From Acidobacteriaceae bacterium (GTDB lineage: Bacteria > Acidobacteriota > Terriglobia > Terriglobales > Acidobacteriaceae), in the NCBI GenBank assembly GCA_003152695.1, contig PMAT01000068.1:1-36471 (forward strand): 36,471 nucleotides of DNA, given 5' to 3'. Shown here piece after piece: positions 13,786-22,776 of the stretch; within the stretch, counting starts at the first letter, position 1; each line of letters starts with the position of its first letter. A program made the position numbers and the translations under genes. The notes beneath the pieces are model-generated. The model did not search any database. It was given only the letters and a program-made list of their open reading frames with translations, and was not told the origin of the DNA.

Positions 13786-16590
13786 TTGGCTCGCAGGCCG
13801 CGCTACTGTGCCACGGCAATAAGCCTTTTTTGCGCCCTCCTCCTGCTTGCAGGAATGTGCGCGGCGCAACAGGGCGTGATCGAGAGCATCGTGATCCAGG
13901 GCAATCGCCGGATTCCGGCGGAAACCATCCGGGCACGCATGTTCACCAAGGCCGGTGACGTTTACGACCAGGCAGCCCTGGAGCGCGATTTTAACTCCCT
14001 ATGGAACACGGGCTACTTCGACGATTTGCGCATCGAGCGAGAGCCCTCCGCCAAAGGCTGGATCATCCACGTTTACGTCAAGGAAAAGCCGACTATCCGC
14101 GAGATCAAGTACGTGGGCTTGAGTTCCGTCTCCCAGAGCGACGTCCTCGACAAATTCAAGGAGCGCAAAGTCGGACTTACCCAGGAGAGCCAGTACGATC
14201 CGACCAAAGTAAAGCATGCCGAAGTGGTGCTTAAGGAATTGCTGGCGGCGCACGGCCATCAGTTCGCAACCGTCCGCTCGGAAGTGCGCCCCATCCCTCC
14301 CGCGGCCGTCGCCCTTACCTTCGTGGTGAAGGAAGGTCCCAAGGTGAAGGTGGGAAAGATCACCTTTGAAGGCAACAAGGCCATCAAGTCGCGGGAACTG
14401 CGCAGCGCCATGAAGAACTTGAAGCCCATCGGTGTTCCCCACTCCATCTTCCTGGAGAACCTGTTTGCGCGCACCTACGATTCCACCAAGTTGAGCGAGG
14501 ACGCCGAACGCGTCCGCTACTACTATCAGACCAAGGGCTACTTCAAGGCGCTGGTTGCCGATCCCAAGACGCAGATCCACGACACCAGCGGCATCCGTTG
14601 GTATTGGCCGTTCAAGTCGTCCCCTGGTAAATCCGTCGATATCAGATTGCCTGTCGAAGAAGGCGCACGCTACCGTTTGAAGGAGATCACCTTCAGCGGC
14701 AACAAGGCGGTGACCAATATAGCTGGACTGCGCTCCCTCTTCAAGATCAAAGATGGCGAGATTTTCGACACGGAGGCCGTCCGCAAGGGTTTGGAGGGCC
14801 TGCGCAAGGCCTACGCTGCCCTTGGCTACATCAATTTCACTCCTGTCCCGAACACCGAAGCAGACGATGAAAAGAAACTCATCAGCCTGCGCATTGATGT
14901 GGACGAAGGCAAGCAATTCTTTGTCCGCCGAATCGAATTCCAGGGCAATACCACCACCCGCGACAAGGTCATTCGCCGCGAACTGGCACTGGAGGAAGGC
15001 CAGGTTTACAACGGCAACTTGTGGGAGCTGAGTTTGCTGCGCTTAAACCAGCTGCAGTACTTCGAGGTGCTCAAGCCCGAACAGGATTCTGAGATCAAGC
15101 AGAACGTGCAGGATTCCACGGTGGACATCACCTTGAAGGTCAGGGAAAAGGGCAAGAACAGCATCGGTCTCACCGGGGGCGTCAGCGGCCTGGCGGGTGG
15201 GTTCATCGGCCTCAACTACACCACCAACAACCTGTTTGGCAAAGGCGAAAGCTTGTCGCTCCAGTTCCAGGTCGGCCAGTACCAGCGCAACGAGAGCCTC
15301 AGCTTCACCCAGCCCTACCTGTTTGACAAGCCCTTGCAATTCGGCTGGACGGTCTACCACAACAGCTACAACTACAATCAGGCGGCACTCACGTCGATCC
15401 AGCTGAACCAGACCGTCGCCCTGCCCGCGAGTTATCAGGCCCTGCTGCAGAATTTCACCCAGACGAGCACGGGTGCCACCACGTCCCTGAGCTATCCCAT
15501 CAAGCGCTCGTTCAAGCGGATAGGCATCACCTATTCGTTCGACGACTCATCGGTGCAGACGTTCAGCGCGGCGTCAGCCGATTATTTTCAGGCCCTGGCG
15601 TTCCGCGGCATCTCCGGACCCAACGCGCTGAATGGCATCATCACCAGCAAGGTGGTGCCGAATTTTTCCTACAACCGCATCGACAACCCGCAGCGTCCGC
15701 ACTCCGGGCAGAGCTTGTATTTTGCCACCGAATTTGCCGGCCTCGGTGGCAATGTGAAGTACATCAAGCCGGTTGCCGAGTACAAGAAATTTATCCCCGT
15801 CAACAAGGGCCGCAATACCTTTGGGTTCCGGGTTTTGGGCTCGTGGATCTCGGGATACGGGGGTCAGGTGGCGCCGCCCTTCGACCGCTTCTATATGGGC
15901 GGCGATACGGACATTCGCGGCTTCGACATTCGCGCCATCTCCCCGGTGGCGTTCTTCCCCAGCGCCGTGACCATTCCCCTGCAGAATCCCGACGGATCCA
16001 TCGTGCCCTTGGATCCGTCCAATCCGCGGCGTGGGGCTTACGGTATCACCATCCCGGTGGAACAGATCATCTTTCCCGGCGGCGACACCAACCTGGTCAA
16101 TAACCTGGAGTACCGCATTCCCATCGTTGGACCCGTGACCATTGCCGCCTTTGTGGACACAGGATTTGACTTAATCTCCAACTCATCGCAACTACGGGTT
16201 GCCGGCACCCAGTTCAATCTTCTGCAAACCACGGTCTTTGGCTGCCCGACGTTGACCCCCACTTTCACCTGTGCGGGTGGGTCGACGATTCCGTTCTCGG
16301 CAGAACTCAAGCCGGTCTCGGGCACGAATTACCAGCCGCGGATGTCAACTGGACTGGAATTGCAGGTCATCATGCCGGTGGTAAATGCGCCTTTCCGCGT
16401 CTATTACGCCTACAACCCCATGCGCATTGACGAGACTATTGCCTCACCGTCACCCATCACCCGCTCCATGTTCCCCGCGGGGGCCGCCGGCGATTTCACC
16501 TATGCGCAAGCGATTTCGACCTATCAGCCGGGCTATCTGTTGCGTGAGCCGCGCAAGACATTTCGCTTCACCGTCGCCACCACCTTCTAG
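13786..16590 (+). CDS. bamA: Outer membrane protein assembly factor BamA (Omp85)
   Basis: BamA folds and inserts beta-barrel proteins into the outer membrane. The 934-residue precursor has a signal peptide (AISLFCALLLLAGMCAAQQ), five POTRA repeats over about residues 30-450 (strand motifs IESIVIQGNRRIPAETI, KVGKITFEGNKAIKSREL, YRLKEITFSGNKAV and FFVRRIEFQGNTTTRDKV among them), and an Omp85 barrel from about 470 to the end with the IRGF motif at 710-713 and terminal Phe in VATTF. It is longer than E. coli BamA (810), with extra loop sequence around 725-760 and 800-850. The start is uncertain: no in-frame ATG lies between the upstream stop (13738) and the mature protein, so TTG at 13786 is used, with AGGTAAGA about 13 bases upstream. 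ompH follows after 257 bp. Confidence 0.95.
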   Translation: MARRPRYCATAISLFCALLLLAGMCAAQQGVIESIVIQGNRRIPAETIRARMFTKAGDVYDQAALERDFNSLWNTGYFDDLRIEREPSAKGWIIHVYVKEKPTIREIKYVGLSSVSQSDVLDKFKERKVGLTQESQYDPTKVKHAEVVLKELLAAHGHQFATVRSEVRPIPPAAVALTFVVKEGPKVKVGKITFEGNKAIKSRELRSAMKNLKPIGVPHSIFLENLFARTYDSTKLSEDAERVRYYYQTKGYFKALVADPKTQIHDTSGIRWYWPFKSSPGKSVDIRLPVEEGARYRLKEITFSGNKAVTNIAGLRSLFKIKDGEIFDTEAVRKGLEGLRKAYAALGYINFTPVPNTEADDEKKLISLRIDVDEGKQFFVRRIEFQGNTTTRDKVIRRELALEEGQVYNGNLWELSLLRLNQLQYFEVLKPEQDSEIKQNVQDSTVDITLKVREKGKNSIGLTGGVSGLAGGFIGLNYTTNNLFGKGESLSLQFQVGQYQRNESLSFTQPYLFDKPLQFGWTVYHNSYNYNQAALTSIQLNQTVALPASYQALLQNFTQTSTGATTSLSYPIKRSFKRIGITYSFDDSSVQTFSAASADYFQALAFRGISGPNALNGIITSKVVPNFSYNRIDNPQRPHSGQSLYFATEFAGLGGNVKYIKPVAEYKKFIPVNKGRNTFGFRVLGSWISGYGGQVAPPFDRFYMGGDTDIRGFDIRAISPVAFFPSAVTIPLQNPDGSIVPLDPSNPRRGAYGITIPVEQIIFPGGDTNLVNNLEYRIPIVGPVTIAAFVDTGFDLISNSSQLRVAGTQFNLLQTTVFGCPTLTPTFTCAGGSTIPFSAELKPVSGTNYQPRMSTGLELQVIMPVVNAPFRVYYAYNPMRIDETIASPSPITRSMFPAGAAGDFTYAQAISTYQPGYLLREPRKTFRFTVATTF

Positions 16591-16653
16591 GCGCAATGTT
16601 CCGCGCTGAACGGGCTTGATAGCCGCTGTCCGCCAGCAGTCCACAACCCCGGT

Positions 16654-16683
16654 TTGACGCTGACAAGCAGGCTTCCCTATAAT
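16654..16683 (+). promoter_or_regulatory. Sigma-70-type promoter upstream of ompH
   Basis: TTGACG (16654-16659) and TATAAT (16678-16683) are separated by 18 bp, the best complete promoter match in the window. Transcription would start near 16690 and leave a 5' leader of about 155 nt before ompH. The leader contains short inverted repeats such as GCTGC/GCAGC (near 16730-16750) but no recognised riboregulator. Confidence 0.7.
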
Positions 16684-16847
16684 CAAAGGTATCCGCACCG
16701 CCGAATCTTCCGGCCGGGAATGGGCGAGGCTGCAGTCTGAGCACGCAGCTTATCTCCGGCTGTCCAGAGCAGTTCGCAGCAGGATCGCGTTCGCCGCTGG
16801 TAGATCTGAGGAATTCCCGGAGCAGTTCAAGGAGTTACATCAACCTA

Positions 16848-17579
16848 ATGAAGCGTACGCTCGCAGGCACCGCCGTGCTTGCTGTTGTTCTAACGATATC
16901 GGCACTGGCCCAAACCGGGTCGGCTGCGCCGGGCGGTGTCGCCACCCCCATCGCTCCCACCACCCCTGCCATCACGGCCACTTCCAGTGGCGTCAAAGTC
17001 GGCATTATCGACATTCAGCAAGCCATCGTAGGCACCAATGAAGGCGCGCGCGATTTCGAAGCTCTACAGAAGAAGTTCGAACCGCGCCGCAGCGAGCTGC
17101 AGAATCTCAACACCGAAGTGGAGAACCTGAAGAAGCAGCTCAACACCCAGGGCGACAAGATGAACGAAGAAGCCCGCGCCACCCTGGTGAAATCCATCGA
17201 GACCAAGCAGAAGAGTCTGCAGCGCTCGGCGGAGGACGCCCAAAATGAGTTTCAGGCGCAGCAGAACGAGATCGCGCAGCGCATCCTGCAAAAGATGGCG
17301 CCCGTGATCGACAAGTATGCCAAGGCCGGCGGCTATGGCCTTCTGCTCGATTCTTCCAACCCCTGGCCGCAGGGGCCGCTCCTCTGGGCCACGGCGTCGG
17401 TAGATTTGACCAAGGCCATTGTGGACGCCTACAACGTTCAATCCGGTGTGGCTGCACCGGCTGCTGCAAAGCCAGCGGGGACCGCCGCGACCAAGCCGGC
17501 CACGACGCCAGCCGCGAGCAAGCCAGCCGGCACGACGCCGGCCACAGCCAAACCACCCTCGTCTGGCACGAAGCCTTAG
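16848..17579 (+). CDS. OmpH/Skp family periplasmic chaperone
   Basis: Skp-like chaperones hold unfolded outer-membrane proteins in the periplasm before delivery to BamA. The 243-residue precursor has a signal peptide (about 1-22), a Thr/Pro/Ala linker, the conserved strand VKVGIIDIQQAIVGTNEG (50-67), a long charged coiled-coil arm (about 70-150) and the returning strand GGYGLLLDSSN. Beyond residue 200 is a tail of Ala/Pro/Thr/Lys repeats absent from E. coli Skp (161 residues), likely disordered. AAGGAG lies 13 bases before the ATG, a rather long spacing. It follows bamA, the conserved bamA-skp order, and has its own promoter at 16654-16683; a strong hairpin follows the stop. Confidence 0.9.
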   Translation: MKRTLAGTAVLAVVLTISALAQTGSAAPGGVATPIAPTTPAITATSSGVKVGIIDIQQAIVGTNEGARDFEALQKKFEPRRSELQNLNTEVENLKKQLNTQGDKMNEEARATLVKSIETKQKSLQRSAEDAQNEFQAQQNEIAQRILQKMAPVIDKYAKAGGYGLLLDSSNPWPQGPLLWATASVDLTKAIVDAYNVQSGVAAPAAAKPAGTAATKPATTPAASKPAGTTPATAKPPSSGTKP

Positions 17580-17601
17580 TAGCCTTCTCCGCTTCTATGG
17601 C

Positions 17602-17629
17602 AGAGGCCGCTCCCGGCAGAGCGGCCTCT
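17602..17629 (+). terminator. Hairpin after ompH, possible terminator or REP-like palindrome
   Basis: AGAGGCCGCT (17602-17611) and AGCGGCCTCT (17620-17629) form a perfect 10-bp GC-rich stem with an 8-base loop, 22 bp after the ompH stop. Only a weak pyrimidine stretch follows, so termination may be inefficient. Its form is similar to the other palindromes in the window. Confidence 0.55.
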
Positions 17630-17977
17630 ACTTATTGGTTTGGATCGGCTAGCGTGCCTGCGCTTTGGCGTGGCGCAACTGCAACCCGCGAATTCCTCAG
17701 ATCTGTGGAAAACTCTGTGGAAGATGCGCCGATGATTGCCAGAGGCCGTGTTCTTTCAGCTACTTACCCACTCTGCCCACGTTCTGATGCACTTTCAACA
17801 GACAGAAAAATCAAGGAGTTAGCACATATGTAAATATTCCGTGAGTAAATTCTCGGAGAGCAGCCTACTTGCTGGCCTGTCAGAGGTTTTGCACAATTTT
17901 GCAGATTTCTAACAGGAGATAACCGGACGGGAGTTAACGTTTGTGGGAAAGCCGGGACCCCCGCTGTCTGCGTTGCG
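17630..17977. other. Intergenic region between convergent ompH and lepA, with DnaA-box-like direct repeat
   Basis: About 350 bp with no credible gene and locally AT-rich sequence from 17780 on. CTGTGGAA occurs twice at a 12-bp step (17703-17710 and 17715-17722), giving TGTGGAAAA and TGTGGAAGA, which resemble reverse-strand DnaA boxes (TTTTCCACA type). Further on, AAGGAG (17813-17818), 9 bases and ATG directly followed by TAA (17828-17833) form a start-stop mini-ORF. An open frame across 17597-17833 starts in the ompH hairpin and looks non-coding. Confidence 0.5.
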
Positions 17978-19780
17978 TTAGTCTTCCCCGACCCTGAGTA
18001 CAGCCAGAAAAGCCTCCTGCGGAATGTCCACTCGTCCTATGCGTTTCATGCGTTTCTTGCCTTCTTTCTGCTTTTCCAGCAGCTTGCGCTTACGGCTGAT
18101 GTCGCCGCCGTAACACTTGGCGATTACGTTCTTGCGCAGAGCAGCAACCGTCTCGCGCGCGATCACCTTGGCCCCGATAGCTGCCTGGATCGCCACCTCA
18201 AACATCTGCCGCGGAATCAACTCCCTCATCTTGGAAACCAGCGCTCGGCCCCGATCATAGGCAAAGTCGCGATGCACGATGATGGAAAGCGCGTCCACGG
18301 GATCGCCCGAGACCAGAATGTCGAGCTTCACCATCGGCGACTCCCAGCTTCCGGTGAGGTGATAGTCGAGCGAAGCATAGCCGCGCGAAATGGTCTTCAG
18401 CCGGTCGTAGAAGTCGAGCACGATCTCGTTCAGTGGCAGTTCGTAACTCAACATCACCCGCGTGGAGCTAACGTACTCGAAGCCTTTCTGTTTACCGCGC
18501 TTGTCTTCCACCAGCTTCAGAATGCCTCCAACGTATTCCTCATTGGTCAAGATGGTGGCCAGGATCACTGGCTCTTCGATCTTGGCGATCTCGCTGGGAT
18601 CGGGCCAGCGCGCCGGATTGTCCACCTCGATCACTCTGCCATCGGTGAGCGTGATCTTGTATCGCACTCCGGGAGCGGTGGTGATCAACTCGAGATTGTA
18701 TTCGCGCTCCAGCCTCTCCTGGATGATCTCCATATGCAGCAGGCCAAGGAAGCCGCAGCGAAAGCCAAAGCCCAGCGCCACCGAGCTTTCCGGCTCGAAG
18801 AAGAAGGACGAATCGTTGAGCCGCAGTTTCTCCAAGGCTTCCCGCAGCAATGTGTGTTCGTGCGCATCCACGGTGTACAGCCCGGCGAAAACCATGGGCT
18901 TCAATTCCTCGAAACCCGGCAGCGGCTCGATCGCGGGATGATGATCGTCAGTGATGGTGTCGCCGATCTTGCAATCGGCAACGGTCTTGATGGTGGCGGT
19001 CAGGAAGCCCACTTCGCCGGCGCTCAATTGCTCTATCTCGATTGCCTTTGGCGTTAGAACGCCGAGCGTCTCCACGTCGAAGGTGCGGCCATTCGACATC
19101 AAGCGAATGCGCTGGCCCTTGTACAGCGTGCCTTGAATAACGCGCGCCAGCACCACCACGCCGCGATAGGAGTCGAACCAGGAATCGAAAATCAGCGCCT
19201 GCAATTGATTGCTGGCCCGCCCCTTGGGTGGAGGAATGTGTTGCACCACCGCCTCCAGCACCTCGGGCACTCCCACGCCAGTCTTGGCGCTGATGGCCAG
19301 CGCATGCGAGGCATCCAGACCGACCGCGCTTTCAATCATCTCCTTAGTGCGCTCGATGTCGGCGCTGGGCAAATCAATCTTGTTGATGACCGGAATGATC
19401 TCCAGCCCGTTGTTGATGGCGATGTATGCGTTCGCCAGGGTTTGCGCTTCCACGCCCTGCGACGCATCCACCACCAGCAACGCGCCTTCGCAAGAGGCCA
19501 GCGAGCGCGACACTTCGTAGCTGAAGTCCACGTGGCCAGGAGTGTCAATCAAATTGAGCTGATAGATTTTCCCGTCCGCTGCCGGATACATCATGCGCAC
19601 CGAATGCGCCTTGATGGTGATGCCGCGCTCCCGCTCCAGGTCCATGGCGTCCAGCACCTGCGCCTGCATCTCCCGCGCCGTCAGCGAGCCGGTAAGCTCG
19701 AGCAGGCGGTCGGCCAGCGTGCTCTTCCCATGATCAATATGGGCGATGATCGCGAAGTTTCGGATGAGAGATGGATCCAT
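17978..19780 (-). CDS. lepA: Elongation factor 4 (LepA), ribosome-associated GTPase
   Basis: LepA/EF4 is a translational GTPase affecting elongation and ribosome biogenesis. The 600-residue protein matches the family length exactly. The GTPase motifs are AHIDHGKST (13-21), DTPGH (79-83) and NKID (133-136), followed by [11 protein letters not shown]. The downstream domains and the LepA-specific C-terminus are complete, including [20 protein letters not shown] near the end. The ATG at 19780 gives the canonical start [19 protein letters not shown]; there is no strong Shine-Dalgarno sequence. It is downstream of treZ on the same strand but separated by 200 bp of hairpins, so it is probably transcribed on its own. 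No lepB follows it. Confidence 0.97.
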   Translation of the reverse strand: MDPSLIRNFAIIAHIDHGKSTLADRLLELTGSLTAREMQAQVLDAMDLERERGITIKAHSVRMMYPAADGKIYQLNLIDTPGHVDFSYEVSRSLASCEGALLVVDASQGVEAQTLANAYIAINNGLEIIPVINKIDLPSADIERTKEMIESAVGLDASHALAISAKTGVGVPEVLEAVVQHIPPPKGRASNQLQALIFDSWFDSYRGVVVLARVIQGTLYKGQRIRLMSNGRTFDVETLGVLTPKAIEIEQLSAGEVGFLTATIKTVADCKIGDTITDDHHPAIEPLPGFEELKPMVFAGLYTVDAHEHTLLREALEKLRLNDSSFFFEPESSVALGFGFRCGFLGLLHMEIIQERLEREYNLELITTAPGVRYKITLTDGRVIEVDNPARWPDPSEIAKIEEPVILATILTNEEYVGGILKLVEDKRGKQKGFEYVSSTRVMLSYELPLNEIVLDFYDRLKTISRGYASLDYHLTGSWESPMVKLDILVSGDPVDALSIIVHRDFAYDRGRALVSKMRELIPRQMFEVAIQAAIGAKVIARETVAALRKNVIAKCYGGDISRKRKLLEKQKEGKKRMKRIGRVDIPQEAFLAVLRVGED

Positions 19781-19868
19781 GCGAGATAGCTGAGCGCTAG
19801 CTTGATTCTACAGGAGAAAAGAGGCGCCCCACGGCGCGCGCGGAGTACCTCATACCTCACGAGAAACA

Positions 19869-19950
19869 GCCCGAAGGGCGAAACAAACTTAGCCCAGGAC
19901 GTGAGTCCTGGGTAAACTCCCAACAAAGAATGTCGAGCCCCTTTAGGGGC
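19869..19950. repeat. Cluster of three perfect hairpins between treZ and lepA (REP-like element)
   Basis: Perfect stems are GCCC-GAA-GGGC (19869-19879), CCCAGGAC-GTGA-GTCCTGGG (19893-19912) and GCCCC-TTTA-GGGGC (19937-19950). They are spaced by AT-richer linkers. The architecture (short GC stems, 3-4 base loops, several in a row) matches the cluster at 10644-10766 although the stem sequences differ. Confidence 0.7.
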
Positions 19951-19956
19951 GGCACC

Positions 19957-19980
19957 AAAACGCGCGGCTTCGGCGGTTTT
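19957..19980 (-). terminator. Possible intrinsic terminator of treZ
   Basis: On the minus strand, just after the treZ stop, AAAAC pairs with GTTTT around a GC-rich core containing CGAAG, and the distal arm ends in a run of four T. The core pairing is imperfect, so confidence is modest. Confidence 0.35.
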
Positions 19981-21719
19981 CATCGCACCCACACACGCAC
20001 TGCGTAGCCATCCTCATCCGAGAAAAGCGCGTCGCGCCAACCGTCTTGAACTTGGGGCAATCGTTTCCCCCTCTCCAGCGCCGCTTGCACCACGACCTTC
20101 GGATTCGTCGCAGGAACCCGCATCGTCAGCACGCCATCCGCGTATTGCGTATCCGCTGTCCGTTCTCCGTCGGTCAGGTATTGCTTGCGCAGTTGGAGTA
20201 ATTGCCGATACCACTCCAGCATCTCGCGGTTCTCCGGCGCAGTTGCCCATGTCAATTTCGAACGGCGAAATGTCTCCGGGTCTTCGGGGTCGGGCACCTC
20301 GCGGAAATCGAAGTCCTTGAACTCGCTGCGACGTCCCTGGCTGACCGCCTTGCTCAGTTCCGGATCCTCGAAGTCGGCGAAGTACTGGAAAGGAGTCTTC
20401 TCGTCGTATTCCTCTCCCATAAATAACAGCGGGGTGTGCGGGGCCATTAGCAAGAAGGCCGCCGCCAGCTTGAGTGTTCCACGTGGAACCATAACGCTAA
20501 GTCGTTCGCCCTGAGCGCGATTGCCCACCTGATCGTGGTTTTGCAAGCTGATGACATTGGCCGGCAGCGGCACGTCCCTCGCGCTGGTGCCGCGTGGACC
20601 ATTCCAGAAAGGATAATGCTGACCCTGGAAGACGTATCCTTCGCGCAGTGCACGGGCGATCTGCTCGGGATCACCAAAGCCCTGGTAATAGCCCTGGCGC
20701 TCACCGGTGAAGTACGTGTGTACGGCATGGTGAAAATCATCGCTCCACACCGCGTCAAATCCACAGCCGCCGTCGCGTGCCGCTCTGGTATAGCGCGAAT
20801 CGTTTTCGTCGGTCTCGGCGATGACGTTGACCGTGCGTTTCAATTCGCCGGCCAGCGCCTGCGCCCGCTCCTGGATCTCCGCGAGAATGTGTTTCGGCGA
20901 ATCGTCTTCGATGGTCTGCACCGCATCCAACCGCAAGCCGTCGAGGTGATACTCCCCAATCCAGTACAGCGCGTTCTCCACTACGTAGCGGCGCACATGC
21001 TCGCAGCCCGCGGCGTCGTAGTTCACCGCCTCTCCCCACGGCGTTTTGTGGTGCGCCGTGAAGTAAGGACCGAAGTTGCGCAGGTAATTGCCTTCCGGGC
21101 CGAGATGGTTGTAAACCACATCGAGAATCACCGCCAGCCCGCTGCGATGCGCGGCATCGATGAATCGTTTGAATGCCTCGGGACCACCGTAGCTCGCCTG
21201 CACCGCGTAGGGCGACACGCCGTCGTATCCCCAATTGCGCACGCCCGGAAAAGCCGACACCGGCATCACCTCGACCACCGAAATCCCCAACTGCTTCAGG
21301 TATTCGAGCTTCGCAATGGCGCTGTCGAACGTGCCTTCCGGCGTGAAGGTCCCGACGTGCAGTTCGTAGATAACGTAATCGCGGAGCGCAAGCCCGCGCC
21401 ATCCCTCATCGGTCCACTGGAACGCCGAAGGGTCTACGATCTCGGATGGGCCATGCACACCTTCAGGGAGAAAGCGTGAAACCGGGTCAGGAATCGGCGG
21501 CCCACCGTCGAGAATATAGGCGTATCGGTCACCAGCGGAGGCCGCAGCGATGGCAACGAAGTCTTCGCCATCGCGCCGCATCGGAATGTCTCGGGGCTCT
21601 GCACCGACGTGCGTCAGGCGTAGCGTGATCTCGTTTGGAATCGGCGCCCACACCCGAAATTCGGCTTTCTTGCCGCGCAGCGTAGCGCCGTAAGAGAGAG
21701 TCTGATTCTTGGTGGCCAC
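19980..21719 (-). CDS. treZ: Malto-oligosyltrehalose trehalohydrolase (GH13)
   Basis: TreZ releases trehalose from maltooligosyl trehalose made by TreY. The 579-residue protein has an N-terminal beta-sandwich (VWAPIPNEITLRL) and a GH13 barrel with the TreZ signatures VMPVSAFPGVRNWGYDGV and VILDVVYNHLGPEGNYL. The catalytic triad is visible: Asp265 in DGLRLDAV, Glu302 in VIAETDEND and Asp396 in LQNHDQVGNR. The frame begins with GTG at 21719 (MATKNQTLSYG); the sequence matches from the start, but no Shine-Dalgarno sequence is evident. TreY and TreX/GlgX, usually adjacent, are not in this window, so the trehalose pathway would be encoded elsewhere. It diverges from maf with 69 bp between. Confidence 0.92.
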   Translation of the reverse strand: MATKNQTLSYGATLRGKKAEFRVWAPIPNEITLRLTHVGAEPRDIPMRRDGEDFVAIAAASAGDRYAYILDGGPPIPDPVSRFLPEGVHGPSEIVDPSAFQWTDEGWRGLALRDYVIYELHVGTFTPEGTFDSAIAKLEYLKQLGISVVEVMPVSAFPGVRNWGYDGVSPYAVQASYGGPEAFKRFIDAAHRSGLAVILDVVYNHLGPEGNYLRNFGPYFTAHHKTPWGEAVNYDAAGCEHVRRYVVENALYWIGEYHLDGLRLDAVQTIEDDSPKHILAEIQERAQALAGELKRTVNVIAETDENDSRYTRAARDGGCGFDAVWSDDFHHAVHTYFTGERQGYYQGFGDPEQIARALREGYVFQGQHYPFWNGPRGTSARDVPLPANVISLQNHDQVGNRAQGERLSVMVPRGTLKLAAAFLLMAPHTPLLFMGEEYDEKTPFQYFADFEDPELSKAVSQGRRSEFKDFDFREVPDPEDPETFRRSKLTWATAPENREMLEWYRQLLQLRKQYLTDGERTADTQYADGVLTMRVPATNPKVVVQAALERGKRLPQVQDGWRDALFSDEDGYAVRVWVR

Positions 21720-21788
21720 TTAACATCAGACGTGCGCAGGTAGCGATGGGATGCTTTCGATCGTGTTTGCTGGATAGAATCAGGATGC

Positions 21789-22367
21789 ATGTCTCTGGTT
21801 CTCGCTTCCGCTTCCCCACGCCGCGCCGAGCTCTTGCGCAACGCCGCGATCCAGTTCACGGTTGATCCAGCCCACGTCGCCGAGCAGACCGCCGCGCACG
21901 AGGTGCCTGTGGACTACGCCCAACGGCTGGCCAACGACAAGGCGCGCGCGGTGTTCGCTCGCCATCCGCAAAGCGCGGTGCTGGGCGCCGACACCGTCGT
22001 GCTGGTCGACCAGCATCTGCTGGAGAAACCCATCGACAAAGCTGATGCCGCACGCATGTTGCGTCTGCTCTCGGGACGAACTCATCAGGTGATCACGGGA
22101 GTGTGCCTGGTGGCGCCCGACTTCGAGCAGACCGAAGCCGAGATCACGCAGGTGGTCTTCAGCCCGCTCTCGGAGGGTGAGATCGCTGCCTACGTTGCTA
22201 GCGGCGAGCCCATGGACAAAGCGGGAGCATACGCCATCCAGGGCATGGCCTCGCGCTGGGTGGAACGCATCGAGGGTTGCTACTTCAACGTGGTGGGTCT
22301 TCCGCTGCCGAAGGTGTATCGCATGTTGCGGGCAGCCGAAGCCGCTACCGGTCGGGCGCTACTCTGA
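21789..22367 (+). CDS. maf: Maf family nucleoside triphosphate pyrophosphatase
   Basis: Maf proteins hydrolyse non-canonical or pyrimidine nucleoside triphosphates (dTTP/UTP or m7GTP types) to the monophosphate and prevent their incorporation; some affect septum formation. The 192-residue protein has LVLASASPRRAELL (phosphate-binding Arg pair), GADTVVLVDQHLLEKP, LSGRTHQVITGVCLV and EPMDKAGAYAIQG. The AYAIQG and DKAG positions look more like the YhdE (dTTP/UTP) branch than YceF, but this is a judgement by eye. The ATG at 21789 is preceded by AGGA at short spacing. It stands alone on the plus strand, convergent with tatA. Confidence 0.93.
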   Translation: MSLVLASASPRRAELLRNAAIQFTVDPAHVAEQTAAHEVPVDYAQRLANDKARAVFARHPQSAVLGADTVVLVDQHLLEKPIDKADAARMLRLLSGRTHQVITGVCLVAPDFEQTEAEITQVVFSPLSEGEIAAYVASGEPMDKAGAYAIQGMASRWVERIEGCYFNVVGLPLPKVYRMLRAAEAATGRALL

Positions 22368-22415
22368 CGGATTTGCAGGAGGGAAAGCGCGACGGGGATG
22401 ATGGGAAAATTCATA

Positions 22416-22438
22416 GTTCCGCGCACATCGCGCGGAAC
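22416..22438. terminator. Hairpin between convergent maf and tatA
   Basis: GTTCCGCGC (22416-22424) and GCGCGGAAC (22430-22438) form a perfect 9-bp stem with a 5-base loop. On the minus strand it is followed by an AT-rich stretch with four T (opposite 22401-22413), so it can serve as a terminator for tatA, and possibly for maf in the other direction. Confidence 0.55.
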
Positions 22439-22455
22439 CTGGCACAACCTCGTTA

Positions 22456-22659
22456 CTACAACTTCTTGTCCTCAGTCGGGGCCGGGGGCGGCGGCGTGGT
22501 TGTCGTTGTCGAGTTATGCTCGTTCATCGACGACTTGAAGTTGCGAATGCCTTCGCCCAAGCCTTTGCCCAGTTCTCCCAGTTTTTTCGGACCGAAGATG
22601 AGCAGGGCAATGGCTACGATCACCAGCAGCTCGGGCAAGCCAAGCTTTCCACCAAACAT
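22456..22659 (-). CDS. tatA: Twin-arginine translocase subunit TatA/TatE
   Basis: A 67-residue membrane protein that oligomerises to form the Tat protein-export pore with TatC. It shows the family order: short periplasmic N-terminus, one TM helix in LPELLVIVAIALLIFGPKKL (with the conserved Glu), hinge FGPKKL, amphipathic helix GELGKGLGEGIRNFKSSM and a Thr/Pro-rich tail ending in DKKL. The start is the ATG at 22659, preceded by GGAGG at 4 bases; the frame extends to a TTG at 22674 that lies upstream of this ribosome-binding site. No tatB or tatC is adjacent, as is common where tat genes are scattered. Confidence 0.95.
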   Translation of the reverse strand: MFGGKLGLPELLVIVAIALLIFGPKKLGELGKGLGEGIRNFKSSMNEHNSTTTTTPPPPAPTEDKKL

Positions 22660-22776
22660 AAGTCCTCCGGTCAAACAGCCCTTTTTTGCGACTAGGCAAA
22701 TGGATAACGGACGTCTGCCCAGATTCTAGGCTTTCGCGCAGGGCGCGTCAAAACATCTTCCGGCGAATTCCGCTCG

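Noticed and set aside
16690-16847. Riboswitch or structured leader in the ompH 5' region
   Set aside because: Only short, unremarkable inverted repeats are visible and no known riboswitch core can be recognised.
17597-17833. 78-codon open frame after ompH
   Set aside because: It starts inside the ompH hairpin, lacks a ribosome-binding site and shows no domain or coding-like composition.
20535-21479. 314-codon plus-strand open frame opposite treZ
   Set aside because: It is fully contained in treZ, which carries an intact catalytic triad; composition is that of an antisense shadow.
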